DNA from: Rhizobium freirei PRF 81
Lineage (GTDB): Bacteria > Pseudomonadota > Alphaproteobacteria > Rhizobiales > Rhizobiaceae
Reading direction: 5' to 3'
Length of the DNA: 64,000 nucleotides
NCBI RefSeq assembly: GCF_000359745.1
Contig: NZ_AQHN01000061.1
Span: forward strand, 124,001 to 188,000
Shown here: in pieces, positions 44,635-56,597 of the stretch
How the letters are laid out: each line of letters begins with the position of its first letter
Numbering within the stretch: position 1 is the stretch's first letter
The notes under the pieces: model-generated
What the model saw: the letters and a program-made list of their open reading frames with translations, nothing else
Database searches by the model: none
What the model was told of the DNA's origin: nothing
Position numbers and translations under genes: made by a program

Positions 44635-47094
44635 ATGCCTAATTTGGAGGCACCGGAGCAGCAGCAGGATGGTCGGAATCTTGTTCGGCCATCGCCACAT
44701 CGCCGTGCCATCGCCACAATCGTCTTTCGTACCAAAGAGGAACAACGGGAGCGAACGCAGGACCAGGCTCCCCTGTCGGGGCGGATATACCTGACGCTCA
44801 CCTATATTCGAGTCGGCATCGGGCGTCTGATCGAAGAAGAGGCGGCCCACGGCCGCGCCATCCTGTTCGCACCGATCTATATGGGGATAGGTGCGATCTT
44901 CTGGTTCAAGCTCGCCAGCGATCCGCCGCCGCAGACCGTCTTGGTCGGGTTTCTGCTGCTGGCGGGTGGCTTTCTTTTCGGGCGGGAGGCCGGCCGGCTG
45001 GTTCGGCATCTGCTGTTCGCCGGCATGCTGATCAGTCTCGGCATGGCCTTGGCGCAGCTGGAGAGCTGGCGGGCATCGACCGTCATGCTCGACTCGGCGG
45101 TGACGACCACAGTGACCGGTCGGGTCGAAAGACGCGAAACCTACGACAACGGTCGATGGAGATACGTCGTCAAAGTCGAGGCGACGGAGAAGCCGTCCAT
45201 ACATAGGCCACCGGAACGCGTGACGATCTTTGTGCGCAGGCAAGCGCAGCCGTTCAATCTTGGCGATCGCATTCAGGGCAGGGCGCGACTGACGCCGCCG
45301 GCAGGTCCCGCGCTGCCGCGCCTCAACGATTTCGCATTCAGCTCCTATTTCAACGGTATCGGTGCGAATGGCTTTGCCTACGGCGCCCTGACATTGCTGT
45401 CTCCAGGTGGTGATGCGGCGGAAAACTCCCTGCTCGACAGGGCGGATATCTGGCTTGCCGGACTTCGCAACAGCATAGGCGACAGGATCAGGCGGACCTT
45501 GCCCGGCGACACGGGCGCATTTGCAGCAGCACTTGTCACCGACGAGAGACGGGCGATTTCGGACGATACGACGGAAGCTCTACGAATAGCCGGGCTTACC
45601 CATATCATCGCCATTTCCGGCCTGAACATGGCACTTTCGGCCGGCATTTTCTATATCGGCCTGCGATATCTGTTCAGCCTTTTCCCAGGTCTGGTGCAGG
45701 CGTGGCCAACCAAGAAGATCGCTGCGTTCGGCGCGCTGGTCACGGTAACGGCCTATTACCTCATTTCCGGCTTCGGCGTGTCGGCCGAGCGGGCTTTCAT
45801 CATGATGGCGATCATGCTGGTTGCGGTCCTGCTCGACCGGCCGTCGATCAGTCTCCGCAATGTGGCGCTCTCTGCGATTGTCATTCTCGTTCTCTCGCCG
45901 TCGCAGGTGCTCGGCCCGAGCTTCCAGATGTCCTATGCCGCGACGCTGGCGCTGGTATCCGGTTACACGCTCTGGAAGCGGCGAAAGCACCGTGACAACA
46001 TGCTTTCACGGTCGAGGTTCCTCAGTCCGCTGCTGTTCGTTTCGCGCTTCTTCGGCGGCATATTGTCGACGTCCTTCATCGGCGGCGCGTCGACGGCCAT
46101 CTTCTCGATCGAGCATTTTCACCGACTGGCGACATATGGCCTCGCCGCCAATCTTGCGGCCATGCCGGTTGTCTCCTTCGTCGTCATGCCATTCGGCATG
46201 GCGGCGATGCTGCTCATGCCTTTCGGCCTCGACGGGCCATTCTGGAAAGTCACCGGTGAGGGACTGGAGCTCGTTATCCTGATTGCCAAGACGGTCGCCA
46301 GTTGGGGCGGCGATATTACGTTCGGTCGCCAGCCGGCGTGGCTGATGCCGACGTTCATCGCCGGCTTTCTGATCATGAGCGTGCTGCGGACCAGGTTGCG
46401 CCATTTGGGATTCGTCTTGCTGCTTACGACAGTGGGCGCGGCGGTATTCGGCTCCGGCATCCAGAGGCCTGATCTGATGATTTCCGAGGATGGTGCCCTG
46501 GTCGCTCTGAGGCAAGACGACATATTGGCGACCAATCGCGAAAGACCGCAGGCCTTCATTTTCGAACAATGGCAGAAATCGCTGGTCGCAGCCGAACATC
46601 AGCCTCCAACCATTCTTCCTGTCGATAGCCGACTTCCACAGATCAGCAAGAAGGAGCGCCGACGTCGATTAAGCGCAGAGGAGCAGAAGATGGTACGCAA
46701 GGCAATGGAAGAGGCGCTCGATCGGACCATGCAGGGGAGCTTCGCCTGCCAGAAGGGCGCTTGGTGCGTTGCGATGCTTGAGAATGGCGCCATTCTGGTC
46801 ACAATCGAAAACGCAGCCTATCTGCCACCGGCCTGCGATACGGCCAATATCGTAGTAACAGCGATCCGCCTGCGTCTCGACCGCTGCCGTTCGGGCGCGA
46901 AACTCTTTACCGGCGCAACATTGCGGCGGAGCGGATCGGTCGAAATGGACCTTAGCGGCGACGGGCCGATCATCTCCACAGCGTTCGAAAATCCGCAACG
47001 CCCTTGGACCCGGCATCGAACATATGATTGGCGCACGGGAACATTCGGTGCGCCGATCGGACTGGTATCACCGGTCAGTGATAGCGACGGATAA
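44635..47094 (+). CDS. comEC: ComEC/Rec2 family DNA-uptake channel protein
   Basis: An 819-residue inner-membrane protein of the ComEC family, the channel for single-stranded DNA in natural transformation. It has a polar N-terminus, two or three spans, the DUF4131 OB-like part (about residues 135-260) and the competence domain with [38 protein letters not shown] and [14 protein letters not shown]. The C-terminal third, which is a metallo-beta-lactamase domain in many ComEC proteins, shows no HxHxDH motif here and seems degenerate. The last 20 bases overlap the end of convergent lexA. No other competence gene is nearby. Confidence 0.88.
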   Translation: MPNLEAPEQQQDGRNLVRPSPHRRAIATIVFRTKEEQRERTQDQAPLSGRIYLTLTYIRVGIGRLIEEEAAHGRAILFAPIYMGIGAIFWFKLASDPPPQTVLVGFLLLAGGFLFGREAGRLVRHLLFAGMLISLGMALAQLESWRASTVMLDSAVTTTVTGRVERRETYDNGRWRYVVKVEATEKPSIHRPPERVTIFVRRQAQPFNLGDRIQGRARLTPPAGPALPRLNDFAFSSYFNGIGANGFAYGALTLLSPGGDAAENSLLDRADIWLAGLRNSIGDRIRRTLPGDTGAFAAALVTDERRAISDDTTEALRIAGLTHIIAISGLNMALSAGIFYIGLRYLFSLFPGLVQAWPTKKIAAFGALVTVTAYYLISGFGVSAERAFIMMAIMLVAVLLDRPSISLRNVALSAIVILVLSPSQVLGPSFQMSYAATLALVSGYTLWKRRKHRDNMLSRSRFLSPLLFVSRFFGGILSTSFIGGASTAIFSIEHFHRLATYGLAANLAAMPVVSFVVMPFGMAAMLLMPFGLDGPFWKVTGEGLELVILIAKTVASWGGDITFGRQPAWLMPTFIAGFLIMSVLRTRLRHLGFVLLLTTVGAAVFGSGIQRPDLMISEDGALVALRQDDILATNRERPQAFIFEQWQKSLVAAEHQPPTILPVDSRLPQISKKERRRRLSAEEQKMVRKAMEEALDRTMQGSFACQKGAWCVAMLENGAILVTIENAAYLPPACDTANIVVTAIRLRLDRCRSGAKLFTGATLRRSGSVEMDLSGDGPIISTAFENPQRPWTRHRTYDWRTGTFGAPIGLVSPVSDSDG

Positions 47095-47797
47095 GCCCTA
47101 CGAGCTTGCCTTGCACCTTGACGCGATCCGGTCCGAAGATGCGCGTCTCATAGGCTGGATTGGCCGCTTCGAGCGCGATCGACGCCCCCTTGCGGCGGAA
47201 GCGCTTCAATGTCGCTTCTTCGTCGTCTACGAGGGCAACGACGATATCGCCCGGGTTGGCAGTCGTCGAATTGCGGATGATGACCGTATCGCCATCGAAA
47301 ATGCCGGCATCGATCATCGAATCGCCACGTACTTCCAACGCATAGTGATCGCCTGCGCCAAGCATGTCGGCGGGAACGCTTATGTCATGTGTATTGTTCT
47401 GGATAGCCGAGATGGGAACACCAGCGGCGATCCGGCCCATGACCGGCACGGATACAGAACTATTGTGATCGTCATTGGCTATTTTCGGCGGAGCGGGCGG
47501 GGCAACGGGCTGGGGCTTGCCAAGGCTGCCTTCGATGACGCTCGGCGAAAAGCCGCGCCGCTGCTGCAAACTTGGATTATAGGCTTCCGGCAGCTTGATG
47601 ACTTCAAGCGCTCTGGCCCGGTTCGGCAGTCGGCGGATGAAGCCGCGCTCTTCGAGCGCTGTGATCAACCGGTGGATTCCGGACTTCGATGCGAGATCCA
47701 GTGCGTCCTTCATCTCGTCGAAAGATGGCGGAACACCGGACTCTTTCATGCGTTCGTGAATGAAGAGAAGCAGTTCCTGCTGCTTGCGCGTCAACAT
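47075..47797 (-). CDS. lexA: SOS repressor LexA
   Basis: A 240-residue repressor and self-cleaving protease. Residues 1-65 hold the winged helix ([40 protein letters not shown]). A long Pro-rich linker follows (to about residue 115). The peptidase domain has the cleavage bond Ala125-Gly126 in GRIAAGVP, the nucleophile Ser160 in VRGDSM and Lys198 in TLKRF. A GTTC-N7-GTTC box lies 61 bases upstream, so it represses itself. It converges on comEC with a 20-base overlap. Confidence 0.97.
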   Translation of the reverse strand: MLTRKQQELLLFIHERMKESGVPPSFDEMKDALDLASKSGIHRLITALEERGFIRRLPNRARALEVIKLPEAYNPSLQQRRGFSPSVIEGSLGKPQPVAPPAPPKIANDDHNSSVSVPVMGRIAAGVPISAIQNNTHDISVPADMLGAGDHYALEVRGDSMIDAGIFDGDTVIIRNSTTANPGDIVVALVDDEEATLKRFRRKGASIALEAANPAYETRIFGPDRVKVQGKLVGLIRRYH

Positions 47798-48213
47798 CGT
47801 CGTGGAACCCCAGAGTCAAGAAAAGATCGTGAAACAAATCCAGAACGGACACTATATGTTCCATATGTGTTCCGCAAGTGCTTAAATTTCGGTAAAGCCT
47901 TGTTCGGGCAATTAAATAATTATCGCTGTCGAATGTATCGACTGAAGACATGTGATGGTTATGCCCGAGTTAACCCGCGGATAACTATGGGAAATACGGT
48001 CTGGACCGCCTCTTGGACATTGCGGGGTCGGCGGACGCGTCCGGTGTCTGTGCGAGTACGACACTTCGCCGGATACGCCAGACACGAGAGAATCAGCAAT
48101 CACGTTTCGGAGATCGCATTTCATCCATCCGTTTATCGTGCATCCGTTGCTCCCATCTTGAATTAGACGATGGATGGGCGCAAATCTGCGCCTGCAGAGA
48201 AACAGGAGATACC
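47798..48213. other. Intergenic region between lexA and VOC gene
   Basis: A 416-base gap between divergent genes. It holds the lexA promoter with its SOS box (47851-47878) next to an AT-rich part. The remainder has several short repeats of CATCC near 48120-48150 and no convincing gene, hairpin or clear promoter for the VOC gene. Confidence 0.55.
47858..47872 (-). promoter_or_regulatory. LexA (SOS) box
   Basis: GTTC, 7 bases, GTTC matches the alphaproteobacterial LexA operator exactly. On the minus strand it lies between a -35-like CTTGCG (47873-47878) and a -10 TATAGT (47851-47856) with 16-base spacing, so bound LexA would block its own promoter. Confidence 0.88.
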
Positions 48214-49101
48214 ATGATTTCATCGCCGCACCCGCTGGATCATCTCGTGCTGCCGACCATCAACATCGCTCTGGCGCGCGAACGACTTGGCAAACTTGGC
48301 TTCACCGTTGCTCCGGATGCGCGCCATCCTTTCGGCACGGAGAACGCCTGTGTTTTCTTTGCCGACAAGACCTATCTCGAACCTTTGGGCGTGGCCTCGC
48401 AAGAGCAATGCGAAACGAGCATCGCCGACGGCAATGTCTTTGTCGCACGCGATCAGGCCTATCGCTTCCGCGTGGGGGAAGACGGCTTCTCCGCTTTGGT
48501 CTTCGGCACCGATGATGCGGTTGCAGATGACGAGCGTATCAGGGCTGCTGCGATTTCAGCCGGACAGATGCTGGATTTTTCGCGGCCCGTGAAGATGCCG
48601 GATGGAACGGAGACCACGGCCGGTTTTCGTCTCGCTTTCGCGGCCGATCTGCGCGCACCGGATCTTCTGGCCTTCTGCTGTCAGCGCATCAATCCCCTGC
48701 CGGCCGACCGTGGTGTGCTCGAACGCCATGAAAACGGTGTCGTCGGCATCGCTCGGGTGGCGATGTCGACAACCCGGCCGGCCGCTTTCCGCAGCTTTTT
48801 CGAAGATGTTCTCGCCGGCCCCAGGATATCGGAGCATTCCTTCGGTCTGACCATCAGGGCTGCCAATGCCGATCTGGAGCTTCTGACGCCGGAAGGTCTG
48901 GAGGCGTTTTACGATTTGCGGGTCGGCGACCACGATCCGGGTTTGCGGGCGCGCGCAATCCTTTTCAAAACGCGCGATCTTTCCGTGACATCGTCGCATT
49001 TCGCTGCTAACGGCGTCACATACACGCGTAAGAACAATCGTATTTTGGCGCGGCTGGCGCCCGGACAGGGCGCATTGTTCGCCTTCGAGGAGATAGCATG
49101 A
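48214..49101 (+). CDS. VOC (glyoxalase-like) superfamily protein
   Basis: A 295-residue protein with two vicinal-oxygen-chelate repeats, matching the glyoxalase-like domain family. The N-terminal repeat starts with HPLDHLVLPTINIALARERL and has FGTENACVFF and TYLEPLG. The second half has GVVGIARVAMSTTRPAAFRS and ADLELLTPEG. The reaction and metal use cannot be predicted. AGGAG lies 7 bases before the ATG. The stop overlaps kdsA by ATGA, so it is translationally coupled with it. Confidence 0.85.
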   Translation: MISSPHPLDHLVLPTINIALARERLGKLGFTVAPDARHPFGTENACVFFADKTYLEPLGVASQEQCETSIADGNVFVARDQAYRFRVGEDGFSALVFGTDDAVADDERIRAAAISAGQMLDFSRPVKMPDGTETTAGFRLAFAADLRAPDLLAFCCQRINPLPADRGVLERHENGVVGIARVAMSTTRPAAFRSFFEDVLAGPRISEHSFGLTIRAANADLELLTPEGLEAFYDLRVGDHDPGLRARAILFKTRDLSVTSSHFAANGVTYTRKNNRILARLAPGQGALFAFEEIA

Positions 49102-49937
49102 GCACGAATTCCGAAGTGATCGTCGGTGAGGGCGCATCCAAAGTCCTGTTTTCCAACACCGCCAAGCTCTCCCTGATCGCCGGTCCGTGCCAGATGGAAA
49201 GCCGCGAGCATGCGTTCATGGTAGCTGGCGTCCTGAAAGAACTCTGCGACAAGCTTGGTATCGGCCTCGTCTATAAGTCTTCCTATGACAAGGCGAACCG
49301 CACGTCGCTCTCCGGCAAGCGTGGCATCGGTCTCGAAAAATCCATGGAAGTCTTCGCCGATCTGAAAAAAGAGTACGGCTTTCCTGTTTTGACCGACATT
49401 CATACAGAAGAACAGTGCGCCGTCGTCGCCAAGACAGTCGATATCCTGCAGATTCCGGCCTTTCTCTCGCGCCAGACCGATCTTCTGGTCGCTGCCGCCA
49501 AGACCGGCCGTGTCGTCAACGTCAAGAAGGGGCAGTTCCTGGCACCCTGGGACATGAAGAATGTGCTTGCCAAGCTGAACGACAGCGGCAATCCGAACAT
49601 TCTTCTGTGCGAGCGCGGCGCCTCTTTCGGCTATAACACGCTCGTCTCCGACATGCGCTCGCTGCCGATCATGGCGGCAATGGGCGCACCGGTCATCTTC
49701 GATGCGACCCATTCCGTGCAGCAGCCCGGCGGGCAGGGCGGCTCGACCGGCGGCGATCGTCGATTCGTCGAGACGCTGGCGCGTGCGGCCGTCGCCGTCG
49801 GCGTCGCCGGCGTCTTCGTCGAAACCCATGAGGATCCGGACAATGCGCCCTCGGATGGCCCGAACATGGTCTATCTGAAGGATATGCCGCGGCTTCTGGA
49901 GAAGCTGCTGGCCTTTGACGCCGTCGCCAAGGCTTGA
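49098..49937 (+). CDS. kdsA: KDO-8-phosphate synthase
   Basis: A 279-residue class I aldolase-like enzyme that joins phosphoenolpyruvate and arabinose 5-phosphate into KDO 8-phosphate, needed for the lipopolysaccharide core. Family blocks are SLIAGPCQMESREHA, YKSSYDKANRTSLSGKRG, DILQIPAFLSRQTDLL, NVKKGQFLAPWDM and FDATHSVQQPGG. The next gene, eno, makes its substrate phosphoenolpyruvate. Confidence 0.96.
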   Translation: MSTNSEVIVGEGASKVLFSNTAKLSLIAGPCQMESREHAFMVAGVLKELCDKLGIGLVYKSSYDKANRTSLSGKRGIGLEKSMEVFADLKKEYGFPVLTDIHTEEQCAVVAKTVDILQIPAFLSRQTDLLVAAAKTGRVVNVKKGQFLAPWDMKNVLAKLNDSGNPNILLCERGASFGYNTLVSDMRSLPIMAAMGAPVIFDATHSVQQPGGQGGSTGGDRRFVETLARAAVAVGVAGVFVETHEDPDNAPSDGPNMVYLKDMPRLLEKLLAFDAVAKA

Positions 49938-50040
49938 GAAACACAGGCATTCAACAGGCTGACATGAATTTGCGCTACGCGGCCTGTAAGGGTGCCAAAT
50001 CAAGGTGTGGATCGACATTGTAATTTCCACGCCTTCGATT

Positions 50041-50060
50041 AAAACGATTTAAATCGATTT
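50041..50060. promoter_or_regulatory. Palindrome upstream of eno
   Basis: CGATTTAAATCG (50045-50056) is a perfect 12-bp palindrome, extended to a 20-bp symmetric element with one mismatched pair, and it ends 25 bases before the eno ATG. It could be an operator or lie over the -10 region. The regulator is unknown. Confidence 0.5.
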
Positions 50061-50064
50061 ATAA

Positions 50065-51360
<1,296 letters not shown>

Positions 51361-51415
51361 TGCATGATCCGCTGGATCCCTTGGGATCGGCAGTTGGCAC
51401 CATCCGTTGAAATCG

Positions 51416-51442
51416 AACCGCGCTCTTGGGCGCGGTTTTTTG
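51416..51442 (+). terminator. Terminator after eno
   Basis: AACCGCGC and GCGCGGTT form an 8-bp stem with a 6-base loop, followed by TTTT. Confidence 0.9.
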
Positions 51443-51594
51443 TTGGGCCGCGCAGTTAGAGTCAACGGACGGTTAATCTCTGCCGATTAAATTAGCTCTA
51501 GGTGTTTGATTTGATGTGATCTTGTTCGGGCCGCAATGCTTGCGGCATTGGTCCTGACAGGATCGCCTAACGGCAAGAGCGTTTCGAGCGAGTA

Positions 51595-51906
51595 ATGTGG
51601 ACAAAGTATCATAAGAAGAGAAAGTTCGGCCGTTTTATTCTGCCTGCCATTACGATCGCTTTTGTGAGTTACTTCGGCTATCATTGCGTTCACGGCGATT
51701 ACGGGCTGAAGGCGACGGAAGTTTTCGAGCAGCGCCGCATCGACCGTAGCAAGGAATTGGCGGATCTGGTCGCCAAGCGTGAGCACCTTGAAAAGGAGGT
51801 TGCTCTGCTCAGTGACGGCTCCCTGGACAAGGATATGCTCGATCAGCATGCGCGCTACCAATTGACCTACTCCAAGGCGAATGAAATCGTCATTTTCAAC
51901 AAATAG
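51595..51906 (+). CDS. ftsB: Septum formation initiator (FtsB/DivIC family)
   Basis: A 103-residue division protein. A basic N-terminus (KYHKKRKFGR) precedes one membrane span (about residues 13-32) and a coiled coil (about 44-75, with EQRRIDRSKELADLVAKREH), followed by a short C-terminal segment. This is the FtsB/DivIC layout; it should act with FtsL and FtsQ at the septum. As in many Alphaproteobacteria it lies between eno and pdhA. A terminator follows at once. Confidence 0.9.
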   Translation: MWTKYHKKRKFGRFILPAITIAFVSYFGYHCVHGDYGLKATEVFEQRRIDRSKELADLVAKREHLEKEVALLSDGSLDKDMLDQHARYQLTYSKANEIVIFNK

Positions 51907-51908
51907 CC

Positions 51909-51942
51909 ACAATTAACCGAATTTCGGTTAATTGTATTTTTT
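51909..51942 (+). terminator. Terminator after ftsB
   Basis: ACAATTAACCGA and TCGGTTAATTGT form a perfect 12-bp stem with a 3-base loop, followed by ATTTTTT. It begins 2 bases after the ftsB stop. Confidence 0.9.
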
Positions 51943-52062
51943 GTAGTTATATCAATAGCTTGCAAAGAATATGAGCCATGCAATTATAGCATTGCTGTGG
52001 CGAACAATCTTGCCTATGTTAGCTTCACCACAAACGAGGCTACTCACACAGGGGAGGGTTGA

Positions 52063-53106
52063 ATGGCGCCGCGAAAAAACGCGACCGTTTCCAGCCGTAA
52101 GACAGCATCAAGACCAGCCAAGGAAACCAATGGCGGTCCGATCGCGGATTTCGATCGTGATGCGGAGCTCAAGGCTTATCGTGAGATGCTCTTGATCCGT
52201 CGTTTCGAGGAGAAGGCCGGCCAGCTCTACGGCATGGGCTTTATCGGCGGTTTCTGTCACCTTTACATCGGTCAGGAAGCTGTCGTCGTCGGCATGCAGA
52301 TGGCGCTGAAGGATGGCGACCAGGTCATCACCGGCTATCGCGACCATGGCCATATGCTCGCAACCGGCATGAGCGCGCGTGGAGTCATGGCTGAGCTCAC
52401 CGGACGCCAAGGCGGCTATTCCCGAGGGAAGGGCGGCTCCATGCACATGTTCTCCAAGGAAAAGAATTTCTACGGCGGCCACGGCATCGTCGGCGCGCAG
52501 GTCTCGCTCGGCACCGGTCTCGGCTTTGCCAACTGGTATCGCGGCAATGACAATGTCAGCGTCGCCTATTTCGGCGATGGCGCTGCCAACCAGGGTCAGG
52601 TCTACGAAAGCTTCAACATGGCGCAGTTGTGGAAGCTGCCTGTCATTTTCGTGATCGAAAACAACCGCTACGCCATGGGCACCTCGACCGCCCGCGCAAC
52701 CGCGCAGGCCGATTTCTCCAAGCGCGGCGCCTCCTTCGGCATTCCGGGCATTCAGGTAGACGGCATGGACGTTCGCGCGGTCAGGGCCGCAGCTGACGAA
52801 GCCGTTGCGCATTGCCGCTCCGGCAAGGGCCCGATCATCCTCGAAATGATGACCTATCGTTATCGTGGTCACTCCATGTCCGACCCGGCGAAGTATCGTT
52901 CCAAGGACGAAGTGCAGAAGATGCGCTCCGAACATGATCCGATCGAGCAGGTTCGTGCTCGCCTGCTCGAAAAGGGCTGGGCAAGCGAAGACGATCTGAA
53001 AGATATCGACAAGGATGTCCGCGAGATCGTTGCCGACAGCGCCGATTTTGCCCAGAACGATCCTGAGCCGGATGCATCCGAGCTCTACACCGACATTCTG
53101 CTCTAA
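52063..53106 (+). CDS. pdhA: Pyruvate dehydrogenase E1 component, alpha subunit
   Basis: A 347-residue thiamine-diphosphate enzyme subunit that decarboxylates pyruvate with PdhB. The ThDP motif is [20 protein letters not shown] with NNRYAMGT after it, and the phosphorylation-loop region reads [16 protein letters not shown]. The first 28 residues are a basic, disordered extension. GGGGAGGG lies before the ATG. The order pdhA-pdhB-pdhC with short gaps forms one operon. Confidence 0.97.
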   Translation: MAPRKNATVSSRKTASRPAKETNGGPIADFDRDAELKAYREMLLIRRFEEKAGQLYGMGFIGGFCHLYIGQEAVVVGMQMALKDGDQVITGYRDHGHMLATGMSARGVMAELTGRQGGYSRGKGGSMHMFSKEKNFYGGHGIVGAQVSLGTGLGFANWYRGNDNVSVAYFGDGAANQGQVYESFNMAQLWKLPVIFVIENNRYAMGTSTARATAQADFSKRGASFGIPGIQVDGMDVRAVRAAADEAVAHCRSGKGPIILEMMTYRYRGHSMSDPAKYRSKDEVQKMRSEHDPIEQVRARLLEKGWASEDDLKDIDKDVREIVADSADFAQNDPEPDASELYTDILL

Positions 53107-53122
53107 ATCGGGGAGGGACACT

Positions 53123-54502
53123 ATGCCCATCGATATTCTCATGCCCGCCCTTTCTCCGACGATGGAAGAGGGTACCCTTTCGAAATGGCTCAAGAAGGAA
53201 GGCGACAAGGTCGTTTCCGGTGACGTCATTGCCGAAATCGAAACCGACAAGGCCACCATGGAAGTGGAAGCCGTCGACGAAGGCACGATCGGCAAGCTGC
53301 TGATCGACGCCGGCACTGAAGGCGTCAAGGTCAACACCAAGATCGCCATCCTCTTGCAGGACGGTGAATCTGCCGACGCAATTTCGTCTGCCAAGGCAGC
53401 ACCTGCCGCGCAGCCGGTAAAGACCGAAGCCGCCGCCGCTCCGGCGCCTGCAGCAGCACCTGTTCCAGCTCAGCCGAAGGTTGCCGCAGCCGCCGATCCG
53501 GAAATTCCGGCCGGCACGGAAATGGTGTCCATGACGGTGCGTGAAGCACTGCGCGACGCGATGGCCGAAGAAATGCGCGCCAACCCGGACGTTTTCGTCA
53601 TGGGTGAGGAAGTGGCCGAGTATCAGGGCGCCTATAAGGTGACCCAGGGACTGCTGCAGGAATTCGGCGCTCGCCGCGTCATCGACACCCCGATCACCGA
53701 GCACGGTTTTGCCGGTATCGGCGTTGGTGCCGCTATGGCCGGCCTTCGCCCGATCGTCGAGTTCATGACGTTCAACTTCGCGATGCAGGCAATCGACCAG
53801 ATCATCAACTCCGCCGCCAAGACGCTCTATATGTCCGGCGGCCAGATGGGCGCTCCGATCGTCTTCCGCGGCCCGAACGGCGCAGCAGCCCGCGTCGGCG
53901 CTCAGCACAGCCAGGACTATGCGGCCTGGTACAGCCAAATTCCGGGCCTGAAGGTCGTCATGCCGTACACGGCAGCCGACGCCAAGGGCCTGCTCAAGGC
54001 TGCCATCCGCGATCCGAACCCGGTCATCTTCCTCGAGAACGAAATTCTCTACGGTCAGCACTTCGACGTACCGAAGCTGGATAACTTCGTTCTGCCGATC
54101 GGCAAGGCCCGCATCCACCGTCCGGGCAAGGACGTAACCGTCGTCTCCTTCGGCATCGGCATGACCTATGCCACGAAGGCCGTCGCCGAGCTGGAGGCTC
54201 AGGGCATCGATGCCGAACTCATCGACCTGCGCACCATCCGCCCGATGGATCTTCCGACGGTCATCGAGTCGGTCAAGAAAACCGGCCGCCTCGTCACCGT
54301 CGAGGAAGGCTATCCGCAGTCTTCCGTCGGCACGGAAATCGCCACGCGCGTCATGCAGCAGGCCTTCGACTATCTCGATGCGCCGATCCTGACGATCGCC
54401 GGCAAGGACGTACCCATGCCATATGCCGCCAACCTCGAAAAGCTGGCGCTCCCGAGCGTCGCTGAAGTGGTCGATGCGGTGAAGGCCGTTTGCTACAAGT
54501 AA
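53123..54502 (+). CDS. pdhB: Pyruvate dehydrogenase E1 beta subunit with lipoyl domain
   Basis: A 459-residue subunit. Residues 1-80 are a lipoyl domain with the lipoylation site Lys43 in [17 protein letters not shown]. An Ala/Pro linker (about 92-130) leads to the E1-beta fold, with [58 protein letters not shown] and the C-terminal transketolase part. Typical E1-beta proteins are 325-330 residues without lipoyl domain. This fused form is found in Rhizobiales and related groups. GGGGAGGG precedes the ATG at 53123. Confidence 0.97.
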   Translation: MPIDILMPALSPTMEEGTLSKWLKKEGDKVVSGDVIAEIETDKATMEVEAVDEGTIGKLLIDAGTEGVKVNTKIAILLQDGESADAISSAKAAPAAQPVKTEAAAAPAPAAAPVPAQPKVAAAADPEIPAGTEMVSMTVREALRDAMAEEMRANPDVFVMGEEVAEYQGAYKVTQGLLQEFGARRVIDTPITEHGFAGIGVGAAMAGLRPIVEFMTFNFAMQAIDQIINSAAKTLYMSGGQMGAPIVFRGPNGAAARVGAQHSQDYAAWYSQIPGLKVVMPYTAADAKGLLKAAIRDPNPVIFLENEILYGQHFDVPKLDNFVLPIGKARIHRPGKDVTVVSFGIGMTYATKAVAELEAQGIDAELIDLRTIRPMDLPTVIESVKKTGRLVTVEEGYPQSSVGTEIATRVMQQAFDYLDAPILTIAGKDVPMPYAANLEKLALPSVAEVVDAVKAVCYK

Positions 54503-54517
54503 GGGGAGGGCTCATCG

Positions 54518-55879
54518 ATGCCTATCAACATCACTATGCCTGCCCTCTCGCCGACCATGGAGGAGGGCAACCTCGCCAAGTGGCTGGTCAAGGAAGGCGA
54601 CAAGATCAAGTCCGGCGATGTCATCGCCGAGATCGAGACTGACAAGGCAACGATGGAAGTCGAGGCTGTCGATGAGGGCACGGTCGCCAAGATCGTCGTT
54701 CCCGCCGGCACCGAAGGCGTGAAGGTCAATGCCCTGATCGCCGTGCTCGCCGCCGATGGTGAAGATGTCGCTGCTGCAGCTTCCGGCGCTGCTCCGGCTG
54801 CAAAGGAAGCTCCGAAGGCGGAAGCAGCGCCTGCGGCCGCTCCCGCTGCAGCACCTGCTCCGGCAAGCGTTTCAGCTCCTGCCGCACCTGCCCCGGCCCC
54901 GGTGGCATCGGCTCCGGCTGCAATCGACGGTCATCGCACTTTCGCGTCTCCGCTCGCCCGCCGCCTTGCCAAGGAAGCCGGCATCGATGTGGCGGCGGTT
55001 TCCGGCACAGGTCCGCATGGCCGTGTTATCAAGAAGGACGTGGAAGCTGCTGTATCCGGCGGCACCGCCAAGGCTGCGCCTGCAGCAGCACCGGCTGCTC
55101 AGCCGGCCGCCGCTGCTGCTCCGGCCGCACCGAAGGGCATGTCCGACGATGCCGTCCTCAAGCTGTTCGAGCAGGGTTCCTACGAGCTCGTGCCGCATGA
55201 CGGCATGCGCAAGACGATCGCCAAGCGCCTGCAGGAATCCAAGCAGACGATCCCACACTTCTATGTCTCGGTCGATTGCGAACTCGACGCGCTGCTGGCG
55301 CTCCGCACGCAGCTCAACGATTCCGCTCCGAAGTCGAAGGATGGCGTTCCGGCCTACAAGCTCTCGGTCAACGACATGGTCATCAAGGCCCTGGCGCTTG
55401 CGCTGCGCGACGTTCCGGATGCCAACGTCTCCTGGACCGACAGCGCCATGGTCAAGCACAAGCATGCCGATGTCGGCGTTGCCGTTTCCATTCCGGGCGG
55501 CCTGATCACGCCGATCATCCGCAGCGCCGAGCAGAAGACGCTCTCCACCATCTCCAACGAGATGAAGGACTACGGCAAGCGCGCCAAGGAGCGCAAGCTG
55601 AAGCCCGAGGAGTATCAGGGCGGCACCACGGCCGTGTCAAACATGGGCATGATGGGCGTCAAGAACTTCGCCGCCGTCGTCAACCCGCCGCATGCGACCA
55701 TCCTGGCCGTCGGCGCGGGTGAACAGCGCGTCATCGTCAAGAAAGGCGAAATGGCGATTGCCACCGTGATGACCGTCACGCTATCGACCGACCATCGCGC
55801 CGTCGACGGTGCGCTCGGCGCCGAGCTCCTGGCAGCCTTCAAGGGCTACATCGAAAATCCGATGGGGATGCTCGTCTGA
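54518..55879 (+). CDS. pdhC: Dihydrolipoamide acetyltransferase (E2 of PDH)
   Basis: A 453-residue E2 core protein. It has an N-terminal lipoyl domain (Lys43 in ETDKATME), an Ala/Pro linker, a peripheral-subunit-binding domain ([15 protein letters not shown] and [15 protein letters not shown], about 145-180), a second linker and the catalytic domain with [12 protein letters not shown] (His and Asp of the active site). PSBD holds E1 and E3. It follows pdhB by 15 bases, with AAGGGGAGG before the ATG. Confidence 0.97.
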   Translation: MPINITMPALSPTMEEGNLAKWLVKEGDKIKSGDVIAEIETDKATMEVEAVDEGTVAKIVVPAGTEGVKVNALIAVLAADGEDVAAAASGAAPAAKEAPKAEAAPAAAPAAAPAPASVSAPAAPAPAPVASAPAAIDGHRTFASPLARRLAKEAGIDVAAVSGTGPHGRVIKKDVEAAVSGGTAKAAPAAAPAAQPAAAAAPAAPKGMSDDAVLKLFEQGSYELVPHDGMRKTIAKRLQESKQTIPHFYVSVDCELDALLALRTQLNDSAPKSKDGVPAYKLSVNDMVIKALALALRDVPDANVSWTDSAMVKHKHADVGVAVSIPGGLITPIIRSAEQKTLSTISNEMKDYGKRAKERKLKPEEYQGGTTAVSNMGMMGVKNFAAVVNPPHATILAVGAGEQRVIVKKGEMAIATVMTVTLSTDHRAVDGALGAELLAAFKGYIENPMGMLV

Positions 55880-55903
55880 GCCTTGGCAATACGGAGGGCA
55901 TGA

Positions 55904-56545
55904 ATGACCAAGACTGTTCTGTGTTACGGCGACTCGCTGACATGGGGCTACAGTGCCGAGACGGTCGGCCGTCATGCCTATGAAGATCGGTGGCCGAGCG
56001 TGCTGCAAAAGGCGCTCGGCAACCAGGTACGCGTGATCCCGGAAGGGTTGAACGGCCGCACCACGGCGTTCGATGATCATCTCGCCGATTGCGACCGCAA
56101 CGGCGCGAGGATCCTGCCGACGATCCTGCAGTCTCACAATCCGCTCGATCTCGTGGTCATTCTGCTCGGCACCAACGACATGAAGCCGGTCGTCGCCGGC
56201 TCGGCCTTCGCTGCTCTGCAGGGCATCAGCCGCTTGGTCCAGCTCGTGCGCAATCACGCCTGGGGGTTCGACTACGAGGTGCCCGATATCCTCATCGTCG
56301 CCCCGCCGGCAATCACCGAGACCGCCAACGCCGCATTTGCGGCCAGCTATCTCGGCGCAGTCAAGGAATCGAGCAAGCTGCCGACGCTCTATAGCGATCT
56401 GGCCGACGAATTGGGCTGCGGCTTCTTCGATGCCAATACGGTCGCCGTCACCACGCCGCTCGACGGCGTCCATCTCGATGCGGAAAATACCCGGGCGCTC
56501 GGTCGCGGCCTTGAGCCGATCGTGCGGATGATGCTCGGTCTCTGA
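55904..56545 (+). CDS. SGNH/GDSL hydrolase
   Basis: A 213-residue SGNH-family esterase. The four blocks are GDSLTWGYS (nucleophile Ser11), GLNGRTT (Gly), GTNDMKP (Asn) and DGVHLDAEN (Asp/His). It is similar in plan to the octameric arylesterase/acyltransferase group (as in Mycobacterium smegmatis). No signal peptide, so cytoplasmic. It lies between pdhC and lpdA, an unusual place. Whether it acts on acyl or lipoyl thioesters is unknown. GGAGG precedes the ATG. Confidence 0.9.
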   Translation: MTKTVLCYGDSLTWGYSAETVGRHAYEDRWPSVLQKALGNQVRVIPEGLNGRTTAFDDHLADCDRNGARILPTILQSHNPLDLVVILLGTNDMKPVVAGSAFAALQGISRLVQLVRNHAWGFDYEVPDILIVAPPAITETANAAFAASYLGAVKESSKLPTLYSDLADELGCGFFDANTVAVTTPLDGVHLDAENTRALGRGLEPIVRMMLGL

Positions 56546-56597
56546 CACAGTCAAGGCGCCGGCTTCGATCCGCCGCCACCAATAAGGCAGGAAACAC

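Noticed and set aside
44482..45243. Minus-strand frame opposite the start of comEC
   Set aside because: It covers the gltA-comEC gap, but its translation shows no family similarity and overlaps the comEC N-terminus.
51980..51995. GCAAT-N6-ATTGC inverted repeat upstream of pdhA
   Set aside because: Only 5-bp arms in an AT-rich stretch, so chance is likely.
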